Positions 46,089-55,352 are shown, counted from the first letter of the stretch. The stretch is DNA of 64,000 nucleotides from Dyadobacter sp. CY323 (GCF_021390245.1 NZ_JAJUXH010000012.1:62001-126000), one strand, 5' to 3'. Notes: generated from the letters alone by a model not told the origin. Numbers and translations: made by a program.

Positions 46089-47372
46089 TTAGATCTTGTA
46101 TTGAGGTATCTTAAGTGTTTCTCCGCCTTTCATCGCTGAATTATGTGCTACAATGCCTGCTACCGTGAGGTTCAGGGCCACCGCGATGTTGACGAGTGGA
46201 AGACGGTCCTGAAGAACAGCTGAAATAAACTCATCCGTAAGCCTGCCGTGCGACCCGCCATGGCCACCCTCGTCCACACCCGGAGGAAGCGGCGGTCTTA
46301 CCAGGTCTGGCAGCTTGGTCTCGTGACCTTCGTATTTACCGTAAAAAGAACCTTTCTGACCTCTGATCCGACCTTTTTCGCCATGGTCACCCGGTGAATC
46401 CCAGCTTACTGCCATCCGCGACATACCTCCCTCACTGGTGCGGAAAAGTGCGATTTCAGTTCCGAATGGGTTTTTGTAGCGGTTATTCGCAGGTTGAAGC
46501 TGTTTTACAATGCTCGGGATACCCAGGCAGGAAACTTCCGTGAAACTTCCGCCGGTAACGCCCACATAATAGGCATTGGAGTGGGTAGGATAATACTGCG
46601 GCGGAAGGCCCACGCGCCACTCTTTGTAAGAAGCCAGAGGCTCGTCCATATAGTGGTAGTACTCTCCTTCGGAATACACCAGCTTGCCAAATCCTCCCTG
46701 ATCGTAGATCTGTTTCATCGCATACAGATCTTCGTGAAAGCATGAAGTTTCGAACATCATGTATTTTTTGCCGCTCTTTTTCACCGCCTCATAAAGCCTG
46801 TCGGCGTCTTCAAGCGAGCCAAAAACAGCCGGAACTGCTACTGCTACGTGTTTTCCATGACTCAGTGCTTCAATGGCGTGCTTTGCATGGCTCGGCGCGT
46901 CGGTTGCGATGAATACGGCTTCAATGCTGTCGTCTTTAACAAGCTCTTCCAGCGACGGATAGGTTTTGGAGCATTTGCATGCTTTGGCAAGTTCCGCGCA
47001 GCGGTCCGGGAAAAGATCACTGACTGCCACGATCTCCACATTGGGGTGATTTTGAAATTCAAATGCGGCGCCAAACTTGCAAAGTCCGTAACCGACAATG
47101 CCTACGCGCACTTTTTTATCCGAAACAGCAACCCATTTTTTGGATGATTTTGCTTCTGCCTCCGTTTTTTCAAATCCCTGAATATCCGGATTCCCCTTGC
47201 TTCCCTCATCCGCTTTTTTGTCGGATGAACAGCCGGTAACGAACCCCAGCGCAGCCGAACCCAGCCCGATGGACTGTAAAAATGAGCGGCGGTTGAATGG
47301 ATTGGCAGATGCTATTTGCTGAGCCTTTTCGTGATCATTGGCAGGAGCCTGGTGTTGATTAGGATTTTTCAT
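46089..47372 (-). CDS. Exported Gfo/Idh/MocA-like protein lacking the EKP motif (GH109-like)
   Basis: A 427-residue protein with a Tat motif (NRRSFLQSIGLGSAALGF, 27-44) and a lipobox Cys at 48. The Rossmann motif is VGIVGYG (90-96). The usual EKP motif is replaced by AVAVPAVFGS (177-186), so the conserved Lys is absent. A Gly-rich GGHGGSHGRLTDEF lies toward the C-terminus. Proteins of glycoside hydrolase family 109 show an EVPA-like replacement and a GGHGG motif, so an NAD-dependent glycosidase is a possible reading. It follows SusD by 48 bases, so it would act in the periplasm on substrate brought by SusC/SusD. Confidence 0.8.
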   Translation of the reverse strand: MKNPNQHQAPANDHEKAQQIASANPFNRRSFLQSIGLGSAALGFVTGCSSDKKADEGSKGNPDIQGFEKTEAEAKSSKKWVAVSDKKVRVGIVGYGLCKFGAAFEFQNHPNVEIVAVSDLFPDRCAELAKACKCSKTYPSLEELVKDDSIEAVFIATDAPSHAKHAIEALSHGKHVAVAVPAVFGSLEDADRLYEAVKKSGKKYMMFETSCFHEDLYAMKQIYDQGGFGKLVYSEGEYYHYMDEPLASYKEWRVGLPPQYYPTHSNAYYVGVTGGSFTEVSCLGIPSIVKQLQPANNRYKNPFGTEIALFRTSEGGMSRMAVSWDSPGDHGEKGRIRGQKGSFYGKYEGHETKLPDLVRPPLPPGVDEGGHGGSHGRLTDEFISAVLQDRLPLVNIAVALNLTVAGIVAHNSAMKGGETLKIPQYKI

Positions 47373-47420
47373 ACTATTTAATTGAAATGAATAAAAAAGT
47401 AACGGATTAGGAATAGTGAA

Positions 47421-49202
47421 TTAATAGCCCGGATTCTGTTTTAAGGTAGGTTTCCCATCTTTCATACTCAGATCGATCTGCGCCTGGGGTATGGGATATA
47501 CCTCGTTTTTTCCTTTTGTAAAGTTCGTATTGGGCATGTATGCCTTGTTGTCGTACTTCGGAACGTTCGTTTCATAGTTCAGGTAGGTGTTGAGCGTGGT
47601 CGCCATAAAGCCCGTCCCATTGTCGTACCGCTGAAGATCGAAAAACCGCTGATGTTCCAAAGCCAGTTCGAGCCTTCTTTCAAACCGCACCGCCTTCCGT
47701 GCATACTCTTTTCCCTGCTGCGAGAAATGTCCTTTGTACAGCCCTACCTTGTAATTAGCAGCGGGAACATCGGTAAATCCTTTAAGCGGATTTTTATCAT
47801 CAATGTACTTTTTAACCCAACCCGCAGGATTTGCCGCACGGGCGCGCACCCGGTTTACGTATTCCTCGGCTTTCGCCAAACTCCCCACTTCCACCTCCGC
47901 CTCGGCAGCCCAAAGCAGCACATCGGCGAAACGGATCATATTATAGGGCGAGTTCATAGCCGCATTTTCCCTGTCCTGCGACACTCTTTCCTGGGTAGTG
48001 ATATTTTTGATCACACTGTAAGGTCCGCCGGTAAGTTGCTGGCGGATCCATGCTTTTCCGGGATGCAGTCCCCAGTCCAGGTATGGAATGCCCCTCCTGC
48101 CCACAACCCAGTCCAAACGGGAATCCAACGTGCCGGTATGCGGCGTAAATGGTTGGGAAGATTCCAGTCCCTGGTCATTTTTAACTGGGTTCTGGTTGTA
48201 AGTATCGAATAGCGGCAAGCCCGTTGCAGCGTCTGTCTGGTAGGCATTTACAAGATCAAATGAAGGCTGTAACCACCCGTAGCAGCAGGACGGGGGACCT
48301 CCGAACGGTCCGTTGTACAAATCGGCACCATTCCCGTTTGCCCCGTTTGAACCATCATATACAGACATCTGTACCGCAAAAACTACTTCGGGACCATGCT
48401 TTTTGGCTGTCAGGAAATTATCGAAGTAAGCATCTGCCAGTGCGTACTTTTTGCCATTTACAGTAACCCCGTTTGCGATAATGTCGTCGAGCAGGGTCTT
48501 CGCTTCGGTAAATTTGTTTTGAAACATGTACACTTTGGCAAGAAACGACTTTGCCGCCCAGCTGTTTGCCCGGCCCACATCCGATTTCGTAGGGGTAAGA
48601 TTAGCCACAGCGAACTGAAGATCTGCTTCGATTTTCGGCCAGACCGGCTCTGTATTGCTGACCGTGTAATTTCCCGCATCGTACGTAATGGTTTCGTCCA
48701 CATAGGGAACATTGCGCCAGAGCTTCGCAAGTTCCAGGTGATACACGCCGCGCAGGAACATCGCTTCTGCTTTGATCTGCAATGCATCCGCTTCGGAAAT
48801 ATCGCTAACCTTGGGGAGTAAACGTAACACGTCATTCGATCGCTGGACCGCCGCATACAGAAAACGCCATTTCTCATCGGTCGCCGAAGTGGTCGGATCG
48901 TGGCTGTACCCCTCGTACGATGCAAGCAATCCGTTTGGCTCGGTCCCGGTATGTGCGTCGTCGGACGCGACACTCGCCATCACCGTAAGGCTTCCCCAAA
49001 TGCCCCCGCCGACGGCACCGGCGCCATCCAACAGAGAATATGCACCGATCAGTACCCCATCGACACCCGATTTGGTGGCCAGAATGGACTCGTTCACCGA
49101 TCCGATTGGATTCAGTTCTAGGTAATCCTTGTTACACGCCAGCAGCATTGTGAAGGAAAGTAACAGTACCTTTTGGAGTGATTTGGAATATCTTTTCATC
49201 AT
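47421..49202 (-). CDS. SusD/RagB nutrient-binding lipoprotein
   Basis: A 593-residue surface lipoprotein with the leader MMKRYSKSLQKVLLLSFTML and lipobox LLAC (Cys near 23). Either of two adjacent ATGs (49202 or 49199) may start it. TPR-like helices are visible in FLYAAVQRSNDVLRLLPKV, AEAMFLRGVYHLELAKLW and MIRFADVLLWAAEAEVEVGS. The end block FTKGKNEVYPIPQAQIDLS is typical of RagB-type proteins. It pairs with the SusC encoded 23 bases upstream in the same operon. Confidence 0.94.
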   Translation of the reverse strand: MMKRYSKSLQKVLLLSFTMLLACNKDYLELNPIGSVNESILATKSGVDGVLIGAYSLLDGAGAVGGGIWGSLTVMASVASDDAHTGTEPNGLLASYEGYSHDPTTSATDEKWRFLYAAVQRSNDVLRLLPKVSDISEADALQIKAEAMFLRGVYHLELAKLWRNVPYVDETITYDAGNYTVSNTEPVWPKIEADLQFAVANLTPTKSDVGRANSWAAKSFLAKVYMFQNKFTEAKTLLDDIIANGVTVNGKKYALADAYFDNFLTAKKHGPEVVFAVQMSVYDGSNGANGNGADLYNGPFGGPPSCCYGWLQPSFDLVNAYQTDAATGLPLFDTYNQNPVKNDQGLESSQPFTPHTGTLDSRLDWVVGRRGIPYLDWGLHPGKAWIRQQLTGGPYSVIKNITTQERVSQDRENAAMNSPYNMIRFADVLLWAAEAEVEVGSLAKAEEYVNRVRARAANPAGWVKKYIDDKNPLKGFTDVPAANYKVGLYKGHFSQQGKEYARKAVRFERRLELALEHQRFFDLQRYDNGTGFMATTLNTYLNYETNVPKYDNKAYMPNTNFTKGKNEVYPIPQAQIDLSMKDGKPTLKQNPGY

Positions 49203-49225
49203 ATTTTATGTTAATGCATTAAAAA

Positions 49226-52200
49226 TCAGAAGGATAAATTAAGTCCAAGAAGAAAGTTCTGCTGATTGTTCGGATAATTCCCATAATCCACCCCGAAGCT
49301 CGAACTGCTTCCGCCCAGCTCAGGGTCAAGTCCGGTATATTTGGTGATCGTGAAAAGGTTTGCAGCCTGAGCGTAAACTCTCAGTTTCGACACTTTTATT
49401 TTCTGTAAAATACCCGGTTTGAGCGTGTAGCCCAGGATCAATGACCTGAGTCTCAGATAAGATCCATTTTCTACAAAATAGGAGTTTAATGCACCTGAGG
49501 TACTTAATGTAGCGCCCGTCTCAATTTTCGGAACGGTCGTATTCGTGTTTTCCGGAGTCCACGCATTCAACAACACATTGCTTTTGTTTCCAATGTAACC
49601 CGCATAAAAATGCGTGTATGAACGAATGGTATTCACGATCTCATTGCCCTGCGAACCGTAAAAGATAGCCGAGAAATCAAATCCTTTGTAATTCAATCCC
49701 AGATTCAGGCCGTAGGTAAAATCAGGGTTTGGACTGCCCAGCATGGTACGGTCGTCGGGAGTGATCGCACCGTCGCCATTTACATCCCTGTACCTGAACC
49801 GGCCGGGAGCTGCGCCTGTTTGCGCAGGAGCTTCGGCCACCTCCTTATCCGAATTGAACAGGCTGATCACATCATACCCAAAAAACGAACTCACCGCTTC
49901 CCCTTGCTTGTTCCGGACCAGCGTGCCCATTCCCTGCTGGCTCACGCCGTCGAAATAACCCGGGCTCGGGATGTCCATTACCAGATTTTTGTAGGCGGTA
50001 ATGTTAGTACCAACGGAATATTGAAGGTCGTTTCCGACGCGTCCGCGGTAGGTCAATGCAATGTCAAATCCTTTGTTCTGAATATCGCCGATGTTCACGA
50101 CCGGAGCCGCGGCACCTCCTACTGTCGCCGGAAGCGGCTGAGTGAACAAAAGCCCTTTGATCGATTTTTTGTAATACTCAAAGGAAAAATCGAGGCTGTT
50201 GTTCAGGATCGTCGCGTCGATCCCGATGTTGGAAACGATGTTTTCCTCCCAGCCTGCATTCGGGTTTCCGATCCTGGTCTGGATAAATCCTTGTTTTACA
50301 CTGTTACTTGAACCTGTGATATCGTAGTATGCATCTCCATAACCGCCCCCAAACAATGTGTATGCATTTTCGGGTGATACATTATTCTGCGATCCCAGCA
50401 CGCCGTAGCTGGCCCTCACTTTAAGATCGTTCAGCCAGTTCAGTGATTTCATGAATTCTTCGCCCGACAACCGCCATCCCAGGGAGACCGACGGAAAAAC
50501 ACCAAACCGTTTTTCAGAGCCAAAACGCGAAGATCCGTCTCTCCGGACCGTAGCCCCGATGAGGTATTTGTCCTGAAAAGAATAATCCACGCGGGAAAAT
50601 ATCGAGAACAGGCTGTTTTGATAGGCATTACTGAAATTGGTCACCCCGGAAGTACCGTTCCCCAGGATCAGGTAGTCAAATTCTGTTGAAAAGAACTTTT
50701 GAGAAGCCCCGCCAACACTCCGCCCCATACTTTTAATGGACTCCGAGCCCAGCAATACCTGCAGATTGTGTTTGCCTAACTGGTTGTTGTAGCCCAAAGT
50801 ATTGGTCCAGGTGATCGTGTTATTGTAGCTCGCACTTTCCGAATAACTGTTCGGGCTGCTGTTTCCCTGCTTGTTATCGTATTGCGTGAAATTAAAGTTC
50901 TGACTGTACGGATTGTTAATATTTGCCCCAATGCTGGACCGCGCCGTCAGGTTTTTCAATATCTCCACTTCTGCGTATGCATTTCCGACGATATTCCACG
51001 AGCTGTTCCGGTTGTTGACCGTGCGTCTTTGCTGTGCCACGGGATTTTGATTACTCCCCAGGTCCGGCCCGGCAAATGTTCCTCCATAATTTCCGCGGAT
51101 ATCATACACCGGGACAATGGGCATCATTTTGTAAACTGCCGAAAGCGTTCCGAACTCCGACTGGTTCCCGAATCCGGGGTTATCAACATAAAAAATGTTT
51201 ACATTCTCACCGATCCTGATGCGCTTGTTAACCCGGTACTCGGTGTTGATTCTCGCAGAATACCGTTTGAGATACGTTTCGATGAGCGTTCCTTTCTGGT
51301 GAATGTAGCCAAGTGAAAACAGGTAGCTCGCCTTTTCGTTTCCCCCGCTCACGGCCAGGTTATGGTTCGTCATCAAAGCAGGCTTGAAGAGTTCGTGAAA
51401 CCAGTCAGTCCCGGTTTTATTTACCTTTTGGATCAGATAGTTATTGGCTGTGTTGATCGGATCCAGGAAATACCTCGATGGATCAACCGCCGGGTCACCT
51501 TCCTTGGCAGCGCCCGACACGCCAGGTCCTGCATACAGATAATCGGGCATTCCATTGCGGAAGAGTGCATTGTTCGGCGTGGCAATATTGGCTACTTTCA
51601 TGAAATCCTCGGAATTCAAAAGGTTGAACGGATTTCCGGATAGCGGGCGCTGGATCCCATAGTACCCGTCGTAGGTAACCGTTGGCTGGCCGGATTTACC
51701 TTTTTTAGTAGTGACTACAATTACGCCGTTCGCGCCCCGCACACCATAAATCGCCGCGGCGCCCGCATCCTTCAGCACCTGCACGGATTCGATTTCTCCC
51801 GCGCTGATATTGTTGAGGTCAGCCTGGATACCGTCCACAATCACAAGAGGTTGTGTATTGCCAAAGGAAGTTACGCCCCGGATAAAAACATTACTGCTGG
51901 CACCCGGCACGCCCGAGCTGATCACATTTACCCCGGCCGCCTGCCCCTGAAGTGCCTGAACCGCCGATCCGGCCGGAACCGATTTCAACGCTTTCATATC
52001 CACAACCGAGACAGAACCGGTGATATCCTGTTTTCTCTGAGAAGAATAACCGGTTACCACGATCTCATTAAGTGACTGGGTGTCTGTTCGTAAACTAACA
52101 TGAACAGCCGTTTTATTCCCGATCAGAATTTCCTGGCTCTGATATCCGACAAAGCTGAACACCAATGTTCCCGCTTCTCCGGGCAATGCCAGTGAATAAG

Positions 52201-52408
52201 CCCCGTTCGCATCCGTAGTCGTACCTACGCTTGTCGTTCCTTTTAATACAACACTCACCCCGGGCAGCGGAGTCTGGCTCAAACTATCCAGCACCACACC
52301 TTTAACGTCCCGGGTTGTCTGGGCTACCAATCTTTCCGACCAGCAAAAGCACAGTACGATCAGGAGCAAAACGGCGGCTTTAAACTGGTAAACTTTCTCT
52401 TGTTTCAT
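49226..52408 (-). CDS. SusC/RagA TonB-linked outer-membrane protein, first gene of the nine-gene operon
   Basis: A 1060-residue transporter: signal peptide (cleavage near LVAQ, residue 30), a carboxypeptidase-regulatory-like domain (about 33-115), LNEIVVTGYSSQRKQDITGS, a plug domain ending AAAIYGVRGANGVIVVTTKK, and a barrel ending in Phe (LLGLNLSF). It has no STN domain, in line with control by the nearby GntR-type regulator instead of a sigma/anti-sigma pair. Expression probably starts from a promoter overlapping the inverted repeat at 52562-52590. Confidence 0.95.
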   Translation of the reverse strand: MKQEKVYQFKAAVLLLIVLCFCWSERLVAQTTRDVKGVVLDSLSQTPLPGVSVVLKGTTSVGTTTDANGAYSLALPGEAGTLVFSFVGYQSQEILIGNKTAVHVSLRTDTQSLNEIVVTGYSSQRKQDITGSVSVVDMKALKSVPAGSAVQALQGQAAGVNVISSGVPGASSNVFIRGVTSFGNTQPLVIVDGIQADLNNISAGEIESVQVLKDAGAAAIYGVRGANGVIVVTTKKGKSGQPTVTYDGYYGIQRPLSGNPFNLLNSEDFMKVANIATPNNALFRNGMPDYLYAGPGVSGAAKEGDPAVDPSRYFLDPINTANNYLIQKVNKTGTDWFHELFKPALMTNHNLAVSGGNEKASYLFSLGYIHQKGTLIETYLKRYSARINTEYRVNKRIRIGENVNIFYVDNPGFGNQSEFGTLSAVYKMMPIVPVYDIRGNYGGTFAGPDLGSNQNPVAQQRRTVNNRNSSWNIVGNAYAEVEILKNLTARSSIGANINNPYSQNFNFTQYDNKQGNSSPNSYSESASYNNTITWTNTLGYNNQLGKHNLQVLLGSESIKSMGRSVGGASQKFFSTEFDYLILGNGTSGVTNFSNAYQNSLFSIFSRVDYSFQDKYLIGATVRRDGSSRFGSEKRFGVFPSVSLGWRLSGEEFMKSLNWLNDLKVRASYGVLGSQNNVSPENAYTLFGGGYGDAYYDITGSSNSVKQGFIQTRIGNPNAGWEENIVSNIGIDATILNNSLDFSFEYYKKSIKGLLFTQPLPATVGGAAAPVVNIGDIQNKGFDIALTYRGRVGNDLQYSVGTNITAYKNLVMDIPSPGYFDGVSQQGMGTLVRNKQGEAVSSFFGYDVISLFNSDKEVAEAPAQTGAAPGRFRYRDVNGDGAITPDDRTMLGSPNPDFTYGLNLGLNYKGFDFSAIFYGSQGNEIVNTIRSYTHFYAGYIGNKSNVLLNAWTPENTNTTVPKIETGATLSTSGALNSYFVENGSYLRLRSLILGYTLKPGILQKIKVSKLRVYAQAANLFTITKYTGLDPELGGSSSSFGVDYGNYPNNQQNFLLGLNLSF

Positions 52409-52800
52409 AGTTATTACAGGTTTGGAAAGAGTTTAAGAGTAGATATACAGTACAAGATTGAATTGAACTAAAAGAGAGTGGAATGACGGCGCAAAGGAAC
52501 TTGTCTATGGAAAAATGTTTACCAATAGTATTCGATATTAATAAAGCATTGTTGAAATATCGTTTACAAATATATATTCATTTTGTAAACAAAAAATAGT
52601 CGAGTAATATTTTTTTGAAAAATTCCTTTCAGAAATTTCACTTAATGCGGAAACCGGGAAAGTTTATAGCGTCATTGCGCCAAATGGCAGAATACCATTG
52701 GCTGAGAAACGAATGCAGGAGAGCATAGCAAGGCTTCACGCAGCCCGGCAGGGTTGACAAAAGAACCTTTTAAGGGAAGGGGTAATTGGGGGATATTAAA
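52409..52800. other. Intergenic region between the GntR gene and the SusC operon
   Basis: This stretch contains the operator-promoter at 52562-52590 and an A/T-rich leader of about 150 bases before the SusC ATG. Between the operator and the GntR stop is about 200 bases with no supported gene. A plus-strand frame of about 50 codons without a start (ends at the TGA near 52757, with SVIAPNGRIPLAEKRMQE inside) was noted and is listed under rejected items. Confidence 0.5.
52562..52590. promoter_or_regulatory. Probable GntR/FCD operator overlapping the SusC operon promoter
   Basis: GTTTACAAA (52562-52570) and TTTGTAAAC (52582-52590) are perfect 9-bp inverted arms around 11 bases. On the minus strand TATATTTG (52567-52574), an exact TAnnTTTG box, lies inside the repeat, and a TTTG lies upstream at 52590-52593 (15 nt, short). 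Binding here should block transcription of the operon. The core ACAAA-N11-TTTGT recurs before the regulator gene at 53491-53511. Confidence 0.65.
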
Positions 52801-53439
52801 CTATTCGAGGTCCAGAACGGAAACTTCTCCTCGGATCAGATGTTTGATGAGCGTTTCCTCCGCGAGTTTGAGGTCGTTTTCTTTCAGTGCCTTAACGATC
52901 TGACGGTGCTCAGAATCAGTTAGTTCGTAATCATTCATATGCGTCTGGGACTGGCCCAGCTTGTGGTGAAACAGGGGAATGTTGCTGAATTGATACAGAT
53001 CCATCAGTTTTTTGTTCCTGGCGCTGTCTATGAGTGTTTCATGGAATTTAACGTCGGCCTCACAAGCCCCCCCCAGATACCCGCCACTGACCATGGAGGT
53101 AAAGTCGTCGCATATCTCCTCCAACTTTTTAATGAGCTTTTCGTCGGTTTTCTGAAAAGTGAGCCTCAATGCGCCCAGTTCCAGCACTTCCCGTAACTCC
53201 CTGATTTCCTTGATATCCGCTGCAGTGAGCGACTTAACAAAATACCCGCCCTTTTCACCAAAAACAACCAGGTTTTCGCCCAGCAGCCGGTTCAACGCTT
53301 CTCTCACGGCCATTCTGTTCACTTCCATTCTCTTAGCCCAGACATCCTCTTTAAGCCTTATCCCGGAAACCAGCTGATTGGACAGGATTTTCCGTCGTAA
53401 TTCCACATATACTTTGCTGGCCAGTGAATCTTCTTTCAT
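52801..53439 (-). CDS. GntR family regulator with FCD domain
   Basis: A 212-residue repressor-type protein. The winged helix-turn-helix spans about 5-70 (VYVELRRKILSNQLVSGIRL, then NRMAVREALNRLLGENLV). The FCD ligand domain spans about 75-205, with ADVKFHETLID and DSEHRQIVKAL supplying the usual Asp/His metal-site residues. FCD regulators sense small acids, often sugar acids such as gluconate, galactonate or glucuronate. Position and matching inverted repeats suggest control of the nine-gene operon downstream and of its own gene. Ligand release would allow expression. Confidence 0.92.
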   Translation of the reverse strand: MKEDSLASKVYVELRRKILSNQLVSGIRLKEDVWAKRMEVNRMAVREALNRLLGENLVVFGEKGGYFVKSLTAADIKEIRELREVLELGALRLTFQKTDEKLIKKLEEICDDFTSMVSGGYLGGACEADVKFHETLIDSARNKKLMDLYQFSNIPLFHHKLGQSQTHMNDYELTDSEHRQIVKALKENDLKLAEETLIKHLIRGEVSVLDLE

Positions 53440-53490
53440 TTATAATAAACAATGGAGTAAAAATGTAAACATAAAGGTAGCAAGTTATAG

Positions 53491-53511
53491 ACAAAACGTC
53501 CCCTATTTTGT
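53491..53511. promoter_or_regulatory. Second copy of the GntR-type inverted repeat
   Basis: ACAAA (53491-53495), 11 bases, TTTGT (53507-53511): same half-sites and same spacing as the operator at 52562-52590, extended here to ACAAAA/TTTTGT. It lies 52 bases before the GntR start and 134 before the sigma-factor start, so it could serve autoregulation and perhaps affect the divergent locus. A further GTAAAC half-site is at 53465-53470. Confidence 0.55.
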
Positions 53512-53644
53512 AAGTTAACATTTTCGGCACCAATATTTTTTCACATTTTATTTAAAAAAAATCCTGAATCGATTAAGGGGTATTTTTCTAAAAGTTGTCT
53601 TGTAAATAGTTGACCGATTCAAAGAAATAATTGTGCTGTCTCAT

Positions 53645-54283
53645 ATGACTGATAACCTGCCTAAAAATACTTCCCGGGAGAACGGCGAGCCAGACAAAGT
53701 GTTGAACCTCGGTCCCAGGCCCGCCCAGGCCGACGGTCCGATCGATAGTGAATGGATGATCCGGAACGGTTTCGATAAAAGTCCGAAACATGGCTTTGAA
53801 TTATTATTCAAGCGTTACCATAAGGTACTCTGCAGCCACGCAGCGCGGTTCGTATATTCAGATGCGGTAGCGCAGGATATAGTCAGTGAGGTCTTTTGCA
53901 AACTATGGAAATCCCGGTCGTACGAGAATATCACTTCTTCTTACCGGTTTTACCTGTTCCGCTCGGTGAGAAATGAGGCTTACAACTACATAAGGCTGGA
54001 ATTTCAGCCGATGGAACAACTGGATGCGGCCGCAGCCCACGTATCCGGAAATGGTCAGCTGCCGGATATGATCACGCAATACGAAGAAGTATTGAACCAT
54101 GTTGAGCGGCTTGTACAAGGCCTTCCTCCGCAGTGCCGTAAGATCTTTTTAATGAGCCGCTTCGAAGACAAAAAGTACCAGGAAATCGCAGACGAGCTGG
54201 GGATATCCATTAAAACGGTAGAAGTACACATCAGCCGGGCGCTATCGTCAATGCGCCATGGTTTAAAAGAACACTGGATTTAA
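53645..54283 (+). CDS. ECF-type RNA polymerase sigma-70 factor
   Basis: A 212-residue sigma factor starting at the ATG 53645; an in-frame GTG 12 bases upstream is less likely. Region 2 spans about 45-110 (FELLFKRYHKVLCSHAARF, IVSEVFCKLWKSR, YLFRSVRNEAYNYIR) and region 4 about 150-205 (LPPQCRKIFLMSRFEDKKY, then IADELGISIKTVEVHISRAL). It has a 40-residue polar N-terminal extension. The gene is one base from fecR, so it forms a sigma/anti-sigma pair controlling the downstream SusC/SusD genes in response to substrate. Confidence 0.95.
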   Translation: MTDNLPKNTSRENGEPDKVLNLGPRPAQADGPIDSEWMIRNGFDKSPKHGFELLFKRYHKVLCSHAARFVYSDAVAQDIVSEVFCKLWKSRSYENITSSYRFYLFRSVRNEAYNYIRLEFQPMEQLDAAAAHVSGNGQLPDMITQYEEVLNHVERLVQGLPPQCRKIFLMSRFEDKKYQEIADELGISIKTVEVHISRALSSMRHGLKEHWI

Positions 54284-54284
54284 T

Positions 54285-55283
54285 ATGAAACCAACGATCA
54301 GCAAGAGGCTCATATTCGACCATTTTGCAAACAAAACCTCACCCCTGCAAAAGACAGCCATCGAAAGCTGGCTAACCGACAGGGAGAATGAAGAGCTCTA
54401 TTATCAATGGCTGGAAGAATGGGAACGAAACCATCTCCAGTACGATGCGCCAAGCGAAATCGCGCTCGAAAATTTTTTTTCGATCATTGAGCAAGAAGAT
54501 GCCGCGCTGCCTGAGGAGCAAACAAGCCTCCGCGAAAAACTGGCCAGCTGGACCAATCACCATGCCGGAAAGATCGCCGCAGTAATCGCGCTCGCACTGG
54601 GGCTGGCCTGGTACAACCGGGATACGATCACATACGTTTCGTACAAAACCGGTTACGGGGAGATTGAGACGTTCCAGCTCAAAGACGGCAGCAAAGTAAA
54701 GCTGAATGCGAATTCGGTATTGACATTGTCCCGTTGGAATTTTGGGGAAACAAAAAGAGAGGTTTTCCTGAAAGGCGATGCAAGCTTTGATGTAGAACAC
54801 CTGAAAAATCACCAGAAATTCATCGTTAATACACCCGAAAACTTTACCGTGGAGGTACTAGGTACCGAGTTTACCATGTCGGCGCGAAAATTCGGCTCCA
54901 AAGTGATCCTCACCAACGGCAAGGTAAAACTCCATTACCGGGAAGCCACGGACGAGAAGGAGCTCATTATGAAGCCCGGGGACGTGGTGAAGCTCAAAAA
55001 GGACCGGCCCATGGAAATGTCCCGTACCGAAGCGCCTGAAACGTACTCGGAGTGGGAAAACAAACGGTTCGTATTTGACGAAACAACCCTGGAAGAAATG
55101 GGTTACCAGCTCCACGAAACCTACGGACTCGATGTGACGTTCAGCAGCCAGACGATTGCCAGCCGGCAGCTGATGGGGTCTTTTAAAGGACGTACCATAG
55201 ACGAATTTTTACAATCGATCGCAGAGGTGCTGGATCTCTCCGTAAGCCGCGAAAACAATAAAGTGCTTTTTACAGACCATTAA
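54285..55283 (+). CDS. FecR family anti-sigma factor
   Basis: A 332-residue inner-membrane anti-sigma factor: cytoplasmic N-terminal domain (1-90), one transmembrane helix (about 95-112, IAAVIALALGLAWY), the FecR domain (about 115-215, FQLKDGSKVKLNANSVLTL and NFTVEVLGTEFTMSA), and a C-terminal DUF4974/STN-like domain (about 255-330, LEEMGYQLHETYGLDVTFS). In this type the signal passes from the STN domain of the SusC to FecR and then to the sigma factor. The SusC gene downstream does carry an STN domain, which completes the chain. Confidence 0.95.
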   Translation: MKPTISKRLIFDHFANKTSPLQKTAIESWLTDRENEELYYQWLEEWERNHLQYDAPSEIALENFFSIIEQEDAALPEEQTSLREKLASWTNHHAGKIAAVIALALGLAWYNRDTITYVSYKTGYGEIETFQLKDGSKVKLNANSVLTLSRWNFGETKREVFLKGDASFDVEHLKNHQKFIVNTPENFTVEVLGTEFTMSARKFGSKVILTNGKVKLHYREATDEKELIMKPGDVVKLKKDRPMEMSRTEAPETYSEWENKRFVFDETTLEEMGYQLHETYGLDVTFSSQTIASRQLMGSFKGRTIDEFLQSIAEVLDLSVSRENNKVLFTDH

Positions 55284-55352
55284 AAACGGCGGCCGTATCT
55301 GACATTTCCGTCCGCCCCGAGTACCCAACTGTTCCTAATCAATTAACCCATC

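Noticed and set aside
52625..52757. Plus-strand frame of about 45 codons with a protein-like stretch (SVIAPNGRIPLAEKRMQE)
   Set aside because: No suitable start codon, a stop just upstream and no neighbours. It could be a gene remnant, but it is too short to support.
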